This document shows positions 33,932 through 43,150 of a stretch of DNA of 64,000 bases, one piece after another (within the stretch, counting starts at the first letter, position 1; the number at the start of each line of letters is the position of its first letter). The stretch comes from Burkholderiales bacterium (GTDB taxonomy: Bacteria > Pseudomonadota > Gammaproteobacteria > Burkholderiales > Burkholderiaceae_C): the NCBI GenBank assembly GCA_947453625.1, contig CANGHK010000016.1:26745-90744 (forward strand), read 5' to 3'. The notes below the pieces were generated by a model. It saw only the letters and a program-made list of their open reading frames with translations, had not been told where the DNA came from and made no database searches. The translations under genes were made by a program, and so were the position numbers.

Positions 33932-35188
33932 TCAGAGCCGGGTGATGACGCGGAAGGTGTTGCCGTCGGCGCGCGCCAGGTAGATCGGCGTGGTGCTCAG
34001 GCCGGCGCCGCCATAGAGCGCGCCGCGCGCGCTGCAGTAGCTCAACGGCGCCTGCCCGAGCTGCGCCCAACCCTGTGCCGAGCCCTGGGCCTGGCCCAGC
34101 AACGCGGCCAGGAAATGCACGCCCTCGTAAGTGGATTGGCCAAAGGTGTTGAGCGTGGGCGCGCGCTCGCCGAAGTGGCTCTGGTAGCGCTCCTTGAAGG
34201 CCAGGTTGGCGTCGGTGTCGAGGGTGGCGAAATAGCCGCTCGCCACATACAAGTCCTCGGCGTTGTCCGCGCCTATGCCCAGCAGCTCGTTCTCGCCGAT
34301 CGCACAAGACAGGCGCAGGATGGACCTCGACAGCCCGGCGCGGCCGAATGCGCGGTTGAAGTCGATCGCGTCCTGGCCGATCAGCGACACCAGCACCGCG
34401 TCGGCGCGGCAGCGGCTCAGCGCGTCCAGCACCTCGGAGTAGTCGGTGGTGCCGAAGGGCAGGTAGATCTCCTCGACCATCTCGCCACCGGCTTGGGCGA
34501 TGTACTGGCGCGCCTGGCGGTGCGAGACATGCGGCCAGACATAGTCGTTGCCCACCGCCAGCCAGCGCCGCGGTTGGCGGTGCCGGCCCAGCCAGTGCAG
34601 GGCCGGCTGCAACTGGCGCGAGGTCACCTCGCCGATCGCGAAAACGCCGGGCGTGGTCTCGCCGCCCTCGTAGAGCGGGGTGTAGACATAGGGCAGGTGG
34701 CCGCCGACCGCGCGCAGGATGCGCTGGCGCACGCCGCTGGTGTGCATGCCGATCAGCGCGTCGACCTCACCGGCCTGCACCAGTTCGACCAGCGTCTCCT
34801 CGATGTCGTCGGCATCGTCGGCGGCGTTGACGGTGAGCACCCGGCAGGCCCGGCCGAGGATGCCGGCGTCGCTGTTGAGCTCGGCCACCGCGAGCCGGGC
34901 CGACGCCATCGCCGACGGACCCCAGATGCCGGCCGACCCGCCCAGCGGCACGCACAGCGCGACGTTCAGGTCGGCCCCGGGCCTGGCCAGCCGGGCCGGT
35001 CGTGGCATTGCGCCAGCCGGCAGCCGCGGACGCAGCAAGGGTCGACCGCCAGCAGACCCCGGCGGGGCCGGACGCGAGACAGGGACTGAGGACAAGACCA
35101 TGGACTCTCCGGGCAATGCACCAACTTGGATGAGCCCGCGCAACATTTGCGCGGACAACAGCGCGGGCCGCACCAAGGTGGTTTCCAT
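33932..35188 (-). CDS. AmiC/UrtA-like ligand-binding protein, probably an amide sensor
   Basis: 418 residues. Periplasmic-binding-protein type-1 fold (ALCVPLGGSAGIWGPSAMASARLAVAELN, TPLYEGGETTPGVFAIGE, LAVGNDYVWPH, NTFGQSTYEGVHFLAALL) similar to AmiC and UrtA. It lacks a convincing signal peptide: the first about 70 residues are Pro/Arg/Ala-rich with no hydrophobic core. A cytoplasmic AmiC-like sensor is therefore more likely than a transport receptor. In Pseudomonas AmiC works with the antiterminator AmiR; no AmiR is adjacent here. The start might be further downstream. Confidence 0.75.
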   Translation of the reverse strand: METTLVRPALLSAQMLRGLIQVGALPGESMVLSSVPVSRPAPPGSAGGRPLLRPRLPAGAMPRPARLARPGADLNVALCVPLGGSAGIWGPSAMASARLAVAELNSDAGILGRACRVLTVNAADDADDIEETLVELVQAGEVDALIGMHTSGVRQRILRAVGGHLPYVYTPLYEGGETTPGVFAIGEVTSRQLQPALHWLGRHRQPRRWLAVGNDYVWPHVSHRQARQYIAQAGGEMVEEIYLPFGTTDYSEVLDALSRCRADAVLVSLIGQDAIDFNRAFGRAGLSRSILRLSCAIGENELLGIGADNAEDLYVASGYFATLDTDANLAFKERYQSHFGERAPTLNTFGQSTYEGVHFLAALLGQAQGSAQGWAQLGQAPLSYCSARGALYGGAGLSTTPIYLARADGNTFRVITRL

Positions 35189-35242
35189 GGCAAGCTATTT
35201 TGCGTAATATCAGGCCCGACCACTACCGTGTTTGCACCGACC
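35189..35242. promoter_or_regulatory. shared divergent promoter/operator region
   Basis: Only 54 bases separate the divergent AmiC-like and marR starts. TATTTTGCGTAATA (about 35196-35209) has short dyad ends (TATT/AATA) and is a candidate MarR operator. Assignment is by position and weak symmetry only. Confidence 0.35.
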
Positions 35243-35677
35243 ATGCCTGACCAAGACCTCTCCGAATACCTGGCTTACCTGCTGGCATCGGCCAACCGGC
35301 GGATGCGCCTGGGGCTGGCCCAGTCTATCGCCGCCGAGGATGTCACCGAAGAGCAGTGGCGCATCCTGCAGGTGCTGTCGGACGAGCAGGGGCGCTCGAT
35401 GGGCGAGTTGGCCGGCCTGGTGTTGATGAACCACCCGGCGCTGACCAAGACCATGGACCGGCTGGTCGGCCGCGGGCTGGTGCAGCGCGCCGCCGATGCC
35501 CGCGACAACCGCAAGGTGCTGGCCTACATCAGCGACCTCGGGCTGGAGATGGTGACGCGGCTGAGGGCGCAGGTCGACGCCCACCACGGCCTGGTCGAGG
35601 ACACGCTGGGCCCGCGCAAGACCGAGCAGCTCAAGCGGCTGCTCAAGGCCTTCATCGAAGAGTCGGCGGCGGGCTGA
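35243..35677 (+). CDS. MarR family transcriptional regulator
   Basis: 144 residues from ATG 35243. Winged-helix core (TEEQWRILQVLSDEQGRSMGELAGLVLMNHPALTKTMDRLVGRGLVQRAADARDNRKVLAYIS) with dimerisation helices on either side, typical MarR length. Divergent from the AmiC-like gene with only 54 bases between, so it probably controls the amide cluster and itself from this shared region. Confidence 0.9.
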   Translation: MPDQDLSEYLAYLLASANRRMRLGLAQSIAAEDVTEEQWRILQVLSDEQGRSMGELAGLVLMNHPALTKTMDRLVGRGLVQRAADARDNRKVLAYISDLGLEMVTRLRAQVDAHHGLVEDTLGPRKTEQLKRLLKAFIEESAAG

Positions 35678-36027
35678 CGCGCCGGCCCGATAGCGGCCAG
35701 GCGTCCATCGGCTGGCCAGCCAAGCCAGCGGATGGGTTCAGGCTCAGCGCGCGGCATTCAGACCCGCCTTTCAACCTTCCATTTTCAGCCCGCGCCCACA
35801 TCGGGGTGGGGCGGGTAATTCCCCGCCGGCATGGCTTGTCACGGTAGCGTTCATGTTCAATAATATGCCTATACTGGTTAAATCATTGATTCGATGAACA
35901 GGTCAAGGCTGCTCACCCGGCTAGAGATGCAGCCCCCCCCCCCGCCTGCGGCGATCCGGCCCACATGGAGCCACGGGGTGGCCTTGCGGGTTCCGGGTTG
36001 ATGCGGCGCTGTCGGCCTGAGGCGGCG
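35678..36027. other. intergenic region with 11-C homopolymer
   Basis: No gene is supported in 350 bases between marR and the first 7TMR kinase. An AT-rich segment at 35850-35895 (TATACT at 35870) could contain the kinase promoter. A run of eleven C occupies 35933-35943, about 85 bases before the chosen start. Confidence 0.5.
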
Positions 36028-38937
36028 ATGCGCGCCCGGCTGCAACGCCTGTTTGCGTGGCTCGCGCTGCCCCTGCTCGCGCTGCTGCTGGCCCTGCCGC
36101 GGCCCGCCGTGGCGCAGGCGGTGGGCGACCTGGCGTTGCTGGTCGACGCTGCGGGTGTCGAGTCCATAGACAGCGTCAGCGCGCCGGCAGCGCGCGGGCG
36201 CTTCAGGCCGGTGCGCGGCGATTTCAGGGCCGGCTACACCCGGGACGTGCACTGGTTGCGCTTCACCGTCCAGGCCCCCGCGCCCGGCACCTGGTGGCTG
36301 GAACTGCAGCCCGCGGTGCTCGACGACCTGCGGCTGTTCGAGCCCGGCGCGGAAGGCTGGACTGAACACCACACCGGCGACCGCCAGCCTTTCAGCAGCC
36401 GCGATCTCGACTACCGCGGCTTCGTCGTCAAGCTGGCCCTGGCCGACACCGCGGCGCGGACCGTCTACCTGCGCGTCCAGACGAGCAGCAGCATGCGGAT
36501 CAAGCTGGCGCTGTGGCGGCCCGACGACTTCCGCGCGGCCAAGAACGTGGACACCGCTGTTCTCGGGCTGTACTTCGGCATGGCGGCGATGCTGTTGCTG
36601 TTCAACCTGGCCATCTGGGCTGCGCTGCGCGAGTGGCTTTTCGCTTGTTTCAGCCTGCATGTCGCCAGCCACGCCCTGGTGTATTTCGGCGGACGCGGCC
36701 TGGCCAGCCAGTTTCTGGCCCCCGACATGCCCATGCTGGGCGACTTCTGCACCACGGCCGGTGAGGTGCTGCTGCTGTCCTCGTGCGGCCTGCTGTACCA
36801 GAGCATGCTGCGTGTCGGAGCCCGTCCCGCCTGGCTGCAGCTGCCGTTCCGGATCCAGACCCTGCTGCCCTGGCTGATGCTGCCGGCCTGGTTCAGCGGC
36901 CATTACGCCGAAGCGGCGCACCTGGCGATGGGCTGGAGCCTGGTCTTCGTGTCCTGGGTGCTGGGGCTGTCGATATGGCGCTGGCGCCAGGGCCAAGACG
37001 TGACGCGGTGGATCATGCTGGCCAACGCCGTCACCCTGATCGGCACCGGTTTGCAGGCGCTGACCTTGATCGGCCTGCCGCTGCACGGCCTCTCGCTCAA
37101 TACCCATCTGTACTCGAGCGTGGGGACTTTGCTGGCGATGCAGGTGGCGCTGGCCTCGCGCATCATCGTGCTGCGCGACAGCCGGGCCCAGGCCCAGCGA
37201 CAAGCCGTCGACGCCGAGCGGGTGGCCGCGCTGTTGGGCGAGTCGCAAGACCGCCTGCAGGCCTTGCTGACCGAGAAGACGACCTTGCTGGCCGAACGCG
37301 AGCGCCAGCAGGCGCTGCTGAGCCGGACGGTGGACGCGCTGCACGAGGCGCAGCATCTCGGCAGGATTGGCAGTTGGGAATGGGACCTGGCGACCAACAC
37401 CTCGACGGCCTCGCCGCTGATACGGCAGTTTTTCGAGATGGACCCGGCGCTGCCGCCCCCGCCCTTTGAAGAGCGCATGTCCTGGGGCACGCCCGAGAGC
37501 CAGCAGCGCTTGGCGCAGGCCTCTGCCTTGGCTCGCTCGGACGGGACGCCCTACCAGATCGAGCTCGAGATGGTGCTGCCGTCGGGCAAGCGGCTCTGGG
37601 TCGAGGCCCGCGGCAAGGCCTTGCGAGACGACCAGGGCAGCATCGTCAAGCTGTTCGGCACGTCCCAGGACATCAGCGACCGCCGTATGACACTGCTGGC
37701 CGAGGCCGCGCGCCAGGCCGCGGCATTGGCCAGCCGCCAGAAGGACGAGTTCCTGGCCCGCGTCAGCCACGAGATGCGCACGCCGCTGAACGCGCTGCTG
37801 GGGTTTGCGCAACTGCTCGCGCTCGACGAGCGGGTGCGGGCAGCGCCGGAACTGGCCGACCCGGTCAACATGATCGAGGGCGCCGCCGGCTTGCTGACCA
37901 CCATGGTCGACGATGTGCTGGATCTGGCGCAAATCCAGTCCGGCGGTCTGCGGCTGAACCGGGAGATCGCCGAGGTCGGCAGCCTGGGCGCCGATTGCCT
38001 GTCGCAAGTGGCCACGCTGGCGGCGCTGCACGGCATCACGCCGCGACTGCACGGCCGCGACGGCGGCCACCATGTGTTCGGCGACCGCGCCCGGCTGCGC
38101 CAGGTCGTGATCAACCTGGTCAGCAACGCGATCAAGTACAACCACGCCGGCGGCGCGGTCGACATCTCCATCCTGCGCGGCGTGCCGGCGATGGACGACG
38201 CCACCGCGCCCGAGATCGCCGACCCGGTCGACATCGTGGTCAGCGACACCGGGCCGGGGCTGTCGGCGCAGCAGATCGGCGCGCTGTTCCAGCCTTTCAA
38301 CCGGCTGGGCGCTGAGGCCAGCGGGGTCACCGGCGCCGGCCTCGGACTGGCGCTGTCACGCCAACTGGTCGAGGCCATGGGCGGACGGCTGTGGGCGCGC
38401 AGCAGCCCCGGCCAGGGCTCGGTGTTCACGCTGCGGCTGCCAGGCGCACCGCTGGCGGCGCTTGGCAAGCCGCGCTCCGGCGAGGCAAGCGCCGCCGCCG
38501 TCGAGTTGGACCGGCCCTTCGTGGTGCTCTACGTCGAGGACAACCGGCTCAATGCGGCGGTGATGCGCCAGGCGATGAAACGCCTGGCCGGCGTCAGGCT
38601 GGAACTCGCCACCGACGGCGCCGCGGGTCTGGCGCTGGCGCGCCAGCTCAGCCCCGACCTGCTGCTGCTCGACATGAACCTGCCGGTGCTCAGCGGCACC
38701 GAGGTGATGCAGCAACTGCGCACCGATCCGGCGCTGGCGGCCATTCCCTGCGTGGCGATCTCGGCCAACGCGATGGGCGGCGACATCGAGCGCGCATTGG
38801 CCGCCGGCTTTGCAGACTATGTCACCAAGCCGTTCGAGATCGCCCATGTGGTGGGTCTGGTGGAAAACCTGCGCCGGCAGACGGCAGAAGCCCAGACGCA
38901 AGCGTCGGGCCAGGCGGACCTGGCCGCCGCGCTCTGA
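36028..38937 (+). CDS. 7TMR-DISM hybrid sensor histidine kinase A
   Basis: 969 residues from ATG 36028 (GAGG upstream, directly before the signal peptide MRARLQRLFAWLALPLLALLLALPRPAVAQA); ATGs at 35965 and 36001 are in frame. Order: periplasmic 7TMR-DISM extracellular domain (VHWLRFTVQAP...), seven membrane helices, coiled coil, PAS/PAC, HisKA with His581 (ARVSHEMRTPLN), HATPase (NLVSNAIKYN, DTGPGL, GAGLGLAL), receiver with Asp882 (LLLLDMNLP) and KPFE. It senses a periplasmic or carbohydrate-like ligand and passes phosphate to its own receiver. It closely resembles kinase B on the opposite strand. Confidence 0.93.
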   Translation: MRARLQRLFAWLALPLLALLLALPRPAVAQAVGDLALLVDAAGVESIDSVSAPAARGRFRPVRGDFRAGYTRDVHWLRFTVQAPAPGTWWLELQPAVLDDLRLFEPGAEGWTEHHTGDRQPFSSRDLDYRGFVVKLALADTAARTVYLRVQTSSSMRIKLALWRPDDFRAAKNVDTAVLGLYFGMAAMLLLFNLAIWAALREWLFACFSLHVASHALVYFGGRGLASQFLAPDMPMLGDFCTTAGEVLLLSSCGLLYQSMLRVGARPAWLQLPFRIQTLLPWLMLPAWFSGHYAEAAHLAMGWSLVFVSWVLGLSIWRWRQGQDVTRWIMLANAVTLIGTGLQALTLIGLPLHGLSLNTHLYSSVGTLLAMQVALASRIIVLRDSRAQAQRQAVDAERVAALLGESQDRLQALLTEKTTLLAERERQQALLSRTVDALHEAQHLGRIGSWEWDLATNTSTASPLIRQFFEMDPALPPPPFEERMSWGTPESQQRLAQASALARSDGTPYQIELEMVLPSGKRLWVEARGKALRDDQGSIVKLFGTSQDISDRRMTLLAEAARQAAALASRQKDEFLARVSHEMRTPLNALLGFAQLLALDERVRAAPELADPVNMIEGAAGLLTTMVDDVLDLAQIQSGGLRLNREIAEVGSLGADCLSQVATLAALHGITPRLHGRDGGHHVFGDRARLRQVVINLVSNAIKYNHAGGAVDISILRGVPAMDDATAPEIADPVDIVVSDTGPGLSAQQIGALFQPFNRLGAEASGVTGAGLGLALSRQLVEAMGGRLWARSSPGQGSVFTLRLPGAPLAALGKPRSGEASAAAVELDRPFVVLYVEDNRLNAAVMRQAMKRLAGVRLELATDGAAGLALARQLSPDLLLLDMNLPVLSGTEVMQQLRTDPALAAIPCVAISANAMGGDIERALAAGFADYVTKPFEIAHVVGLVENLRRQTAEAQTQASGQADLAAAL

Positions 38938-39273
38938 CCCGTCTCGGCCCACAGGCGCTACCGTCGACTCCCCGTGGATGCGGGCCGGCGCAAGTTGTCC
39001 ACAGCCCCGGTGGAAACACTTGTGCTCAAGCTGTGATCAAGAGGCTGCGGCCCGCGCCAACCCTGACTGTCAAGCCCTTTGCCACATTCCCGGGCAGGCG
39101 CCTCGAATCGAACCCGCGCCGACGACGGCGGGCCGCGACGGGCCAAACCTTGTCGAAAACCATGGAGAACACCTTAATCACGGTCAATTCCGACGTAATC
39201 AGCGCAACCAATCTATCAAAGCAGTTAAAACGTTAAACTCAGTACCTTTCTTCCAACCCGATATGCGCAAACC
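38938..39273. other. intergenic region upstream of the H-NS gene
   Basis: 335 bases without a gene. The last 100 bases (about 39170-39270) are AT-rich relative to the surroundings and probably hold the promoter of the H-NS family gene; no consensus promoter stands out. Confidence 0.4.
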
Positions 39274-39888
39274 ATGGCAACCTTGATCAGCATCCAGAAG
39301 CAAATCGCCGACCTACAGAAGCAGGCCGAATCGATTCGCAAGGCCGAGGCCAACGCGGCTGCGGCAAAGGCCAAGGAACTCATTTCGCGCCACCAACTCA
39401 GCGCCGAAGACGTCGGCCTGGGCGCACCGGCGACCCGGCAATCGGTGGCACCCCAGAAGGAAGTCAAGGCCGTCAAGGCGCCCAAGGCCCTGGCTGTCGC
39501 GGCCAAGCCGGCAGGCATCCCCAAATTCCAGGACCCGAAAAGCGGCAAGACCTGGACCGGCAACGGCAAGCCACCGGGCTGGATTGCCGGCGTCAAGAAC
39601 CGCGACAAGTTTCTGATCACCAGCGCAGCCGCCGTGATCGACGCTGCGTCCAAGCCGACGGCTGTTGACACCCTCGCGCCCAGGAAGACCCGCACGCCGC
39701 GCGTCGCGCTCGGTGCCAAGGCCGAGGTCGTCGCCCAGGTGGCCGCGCCCCAGGTCGGTCTGGACAAGGCCTCGGTGTTCAAGCTGCCAAAGGCCGCCGC
39801 CCCGGCCCGGCGGGCCAGGGCCGGCAAGCCCGCGACCGGCAGCGCCGAGACGGCAGCCACGCTGCCGGCCGTGGCGTCCGGCGCCTGA
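39274..39888 (+). CDS. H-NS family nucleoid protein
   Basis: 204 residues. N-terminal coiled-coil oligomerisation helix (ISIQKQIADLQKQAESIRKAEAN). The DNA-binding motif near residues 85-110 (PKFQDPKSGKTWTGNGKPPGWI) matches the H-NS/Bv3F C-terminal domain of betaproteobacteria. A further about 90-residue Ala/Lys/Pro-rich basic tail is longer than usual H-NS (about 100-135 residues) and may add non-specific DNA binding. Lies between the two inverted kinase genes. Plasmid-borne H-NS proteins often silence transferred AT-rich genes. Confidence 0.88.
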   Translation: MATLISIQKQIADLQKQAESIRKAEANAAAAKAKELISRHQLSAEDVGLGAPATRQSVAPQKEVKAVKAPKALAVAAKPAGIPKFQDPKSGKTWTGNGKPPGWIAGVKNRDKFLITSAAAVIDAASKPTAVDTLAPRKTRTPRVALGAKAEVVAQVAAPQVGLDKASVFKLPKAAAPARRARAGKPATGSAETAATLPAVASGA

Positions 39889-39912
39889 AGGCCGGCGGAC
39901 GATCCGCGACGA

Positions 39913-42903
39913 TCATGCACCGCCGCGGGTCGTCTCCCGCTGACGAAAGCCTTGCACCAGGCCCAGCAAGTGCTCGATGCTGAAAGGCTTGGTCACGTAG
40001 TCATCGAATCCCGCGGCCAGCGCGCGCTCGATGTCGACACCCATCACATTGGCCGAGACCGCCACGCAGGGTATGGCCGCCAAGGCCGGTTCGGCACGCA
40101 GGCGCTGCAACAGTTCGGTGCCTGAAAGCCCGGGCAGATTCATGTCCAGCAGCATCAGGTCGGGCCGCAGTTGCCGGGCCCGCTCGAGACCCGAATCGCC
40201 GTCGGCGGCAATCTCCAGGCGGACACCGGGCAGTCGCTTGAGCGCGTGGCGCATCACCGTGGCGTTGAGCCGGTTGTCCTCGACGTAAAGCACGACGAAC
40301 AGCGGCTCGGCTGCGGCCTCGGGGCCGCTGGCCGGCGCCGCGGACTTTGAGGTGGGCGGCGCTGGCAGGTCGGCTGCAGGCTCGCAGGTCGGCTCGGCAG
40401 TGCCAGGCGTCACGGTGTCTTGCGCCGGGTCCGACGCGGCGCCAGACGCCGCCGCCGGCAGCCTGACCGTGAACACCGCGCCTGCAGCTGGCGCGCTGCT
40501 GACCCGTATCGATCCGCCCATCGCCACGACCAGTTCCCGGACCACGGCCAGACCCAGTCCCGTGCCTTCGATGCTGCCAGACTCCGCGCCCAGACGGTTG
40601 AAGGGCTGGAACAGGGACTCGATCTGCTGCTTAGTCAAGCCCGGCCCGGTGTCGGTGACAACGATGTCGATGCAGGCGGGCAGGGCCGGATCGGCCACCG
40701 GAAGCAGGGACAGTCGGACCGAGCCACCGACCCGGTTGTACTTGATCGCATTGCTGAGCAGGTTGATCAAGACCTGGCGCAATCGCCTGTGGTCGGCCAG
40801 CACAGGCTGGGCCCCGGGCTGGCCCTGCAGGCTCAGCGTCACCTGACGGCTTGCCGCCATGGGCGCCATCCAGGCCAGGCATTCGGCGGCCAGCGCTCTG
40901 GCATCGGATGACTCGAGCGCCAGCGGCAAGCTGCCGGACTGTATGCGCGCCAGGTCGAGCACGTCGTCGATCATCGCCTGCAAGTGGCCGGCCGCGCCCA
41001 GGATCATCCCGACCTGCTCGGCAGCGACCGGCGAGCCACGCACCTGGTCGTCGAGCGCGAGCAGCTGGGTGAACCCCAGCACCGCGTTGAGCGGCGTGCG
41101 CAGTTCGTGGCTGACGCGGGCCAGGAAGGCGTCCTGCTGGCGGGCGGACATCTCGGCGGCCTGGCGCGCGGCGTCGGCCTGCTGCACGGCGCGGCGGCCG
41201 GTGATGTCCTGCAAGGTGCCCGCCAGCTTGACGATCGCGCCCTGCGGGTTGCGCAAGGCCGCGCCCCGGCTCTCGACCCAGCGCGGGCGGCCCGAGGGCA
41301 GCGCGAGTTCGAGCTCGACCACATAGGGCTCGCCGGTGGCCAGGGTGGTCGTGATCGCCGCCTGCAGGCGCTGCCGGCTCGGCGCGGCATAGCAGCGCGT
41401 GAAGTCCGATCGGCGCAGCAAGGCGCTCTGCGGGTCGCGCTCGATCAGCTGGTGGTAGACCTCGGACCCGGCCACGGTGTCGGAGGCGATCACCCATTCC
41501 CAGCTGCCGATGGCGCCCAGCCGCTGCGCCTGCTGCAAGTCGGCCAGCAGGGCGGTCTTCTCAGACAGCAAGGCCTGCAGGCCGGCCCGGTGGTGACGCT
41601 CCACCGCCGCCGAGCGCGCTGCCTCGGCGGCCTGGCGCTCGGCCTGGACGCGGCGGCCACGCGATGCGCCTATGCGCGTGGCCAACGCCAGTTGCATCGC
41701 CAGCAGGGCGCCCAGGCTGGTGTACAGGTGGGTGTTGTAGGACAGCGGTGGGTCGGGGGTCCAGCCCAGCAAACCCATCGCCTGCAAGCCAGAGCCGCCC
41801 AAGGTGACGGCGTTGGCCAGCACGATCCAGCGTGCCTCGGGCTGGCCTTGCCGCCACAGGCGCAGCGACAACAGCAGCAGCCAGGGCACGAACAGCGTCG
41901 AGACGGCGACGACCAGCCGGGTGACCTCGGGGTAATGGCCGCTGAAATAGGCCGGCAACATCAGCCAGGGCAGCAGGGCCTGGACGCGGAACGGCAGCAA
42001 ACGCCAGCGCGTGTCGCCCCTGATCACCAGCATGCGCCGGTAGAACGGCGCGGCCGACGCCACGTAGCAGGCCATGCCGACGACGCTCCAGAAATCGCCC
42101 AGCCAGGGCGTGTCGGGCAACAGGAACTGGCTGGCCAGGCCGTAGATGCCGAAATAGACCGTCATGTGAGCGGCCACATGCAGGCTGAACCAGCCGAACA
42201 GCGACTCCCTCAAAGTGACCCAGAGCACGAGGTTGAGCGACAGCAGCAGACCGGCCAGGCCGAAATAAAAGCCCAGCCCGGCCGCGTCCAGGCTGTCGGC
42301 GACGGCGAAATCGGCCGGATGCCAGAGTGCCAGCCTGGCCTGGGAGCTGCTTTGGGTCTGGATGCGCAGGTAGAAGCTGCGCGGCGCGGTCTCGGTCAGG
42401 TCCAGCTTGAAGACGAAGCCGCGGTAGTCGAGATCGCGGCCGGCAAACGGCAGGGTGTCGCCGCCGCGGTGCTCGACGAAGCCGGCCGCGGCGGGCTCGA
42501 ACAGCCGCAGGTCGTCGAGCACGGCCGGCTGCACCGCCAGCCACCAGGGGCCGGGCACCGGGGCCTGGACGGTGAAGCGCAGCCAGTGGACGTCGTGGGT
42601 GTAGCCGGCCCTGAAATCACCCCGCAGCGGCTTGAACCGACCCCATGCCGCCGGTGCGCTGACGCTGTCTATGGTCTCGACACCCGCGGCGTCGACCAGC
42701 ACGGCCAGGTCGGTCACCGGCAGCGCGGCCCGCGCGGCGATCGGCAACAGGGCTGTCGACAGGGCTATCGACAGGACGAGCAGCCGCCAGGCCAAAGCCC
42801 ATGGTCTCGGCAGTGCCAGTGGCCAGCGCAAGCGCTGCAGCCGGCGCTGGCCGCCCTCTGGCCGGCCAGCGCCGGCCAGACCGGATTTGCATGTCACGGG
42901 CAT
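39913..42903 (-). CDS. 7TMR-DISM hybrid sensor histidine kinase B (paralogue of A)
   Basis: 996 residues from ATG 42903. Same architecture as kinase A: signal sequence, 7TMR-DISM extracellular domain (RGDFRAGYTHDVHWLRFTVQAP), seven helices, PAS/PAC, HisKA His599 (ARVSHELRTPLN), HATPase (NLLSNAIKYN, DTGPGL), a Pro/Ala linker, receiver Asp920 (LMLLDMNLPG). Long stretches are nearly identical in sequence to kinase A, so the genes are duplicates in opposite orientation. It ends 24 bases from the convergent H-NS gene. AT-rich DNA just upstream (42915-42965, TATAGT on this strand) may be its promoter. Confidence 0.93.
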   Translation of the reverse strand: MPVTCKSGLAGAGRPEGGQRRLQRLRWPLALPRPWALAWRLLVLSIALSTALLPIAARAALPVTDLAVLVDAAGVETIDSVSAPAAWGRFKPLRGDFRAGYTHDVHWLRFTVQAPVPGPWWLAVQPAVLDDLRLFEPAAAGFVEHRGGDTLPFAGRDLDYRGFVFKLDLTETAPRSFYLRIQTQSSSQARLALWHPADFAVADSLDAAGLGFYFGLAGLLLSLNLVLWVTLRESLFGWFSLHVAAHMTVYFGIYGLASQFLLPDTPWLGDFWSVVGMACYVASAAPFYRRMLVIRGDTRWRLLPFRVQALLPWLMLPAYFSGHYPEVTRLVVAVSTLFVPWLLLLSLRLWRQGQPEARWIVLANAVTLGGSGLQAMGLLGWTPDPPLSYNTHLYTSLGALLAMQLALATRIGASRGRRVQAERQAAEAARSAAVERHHRAGLQALLSEKTALLADLQQAQRLGAIGSWEWVIASDTVAGSEVYHQLIERDPQSALLRRSDFTRCYAAPSRQRLQAAITTTLATGEPYVVELELALPSGRPRWVESRGAALRNPQGAIVKLAGTLQDITGRRAVQQADAARQAAEMSARQQDAFLARVSHELRTPLNAVLGFTQLLALDDQVRGSPVAAEQVGMILGAAGHLQAMIDDVLDLARIQSGSLPLALESSDARALAAECLAWMAPMAASRQVTLSLQGQPGAQPVLADHRRLRQVLINLLSNAIKYNRVGGSVRLSLLPVADPALPACIDIVVTDTGPGLTKQQIESLFQPFNRLGAESGSIEGTGLGLAVVRELVVAMGGSIRVSSAPAAGAVFTVRLPAAASGAASDPAQDTVTPGTAEPTCEPAADLPAPPTSKSAAPASGPEAAAEPLFVVLYVEDNRLNATVMRHALKRLPGVRLEIAADGDSGLERARQLRPDLMLLDMNLPGLSGTELLQRLRAEPALAAIPCVAVSANVMGVDIERALAAGFDDYVTKPFSIEHLLGLVQGFRQRETTRGGA

Positions 42904-43150
42904 GACCTCGAAAATTTGAGCTCTTACTATACTAATTTTACATGTCTTGACTATTATCTGCTTCTGGCGACAAGCCGCCGTCACCTGGAGGACAAACCGG
43001 CCAACCCGTCAGCGGCGTCAGTCAAGGTGCGCGACGATGTATCTTATGTAAACCATCAGCAAGGGCCATGGCGCGGATCAGGCAGGCCCCAGCGCTGGCC
43101 AGGCCAGTACCAAGGCGCCGGGCGATCGAGCCCGGAGCGACCGGACCCGA

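Noticed and set aside
38990..39010. TTGTCCACA resembling a DnaA box downstream of kinase A
   Set aside because: One mismatch, isolated, far from the origin region; expected by chance.
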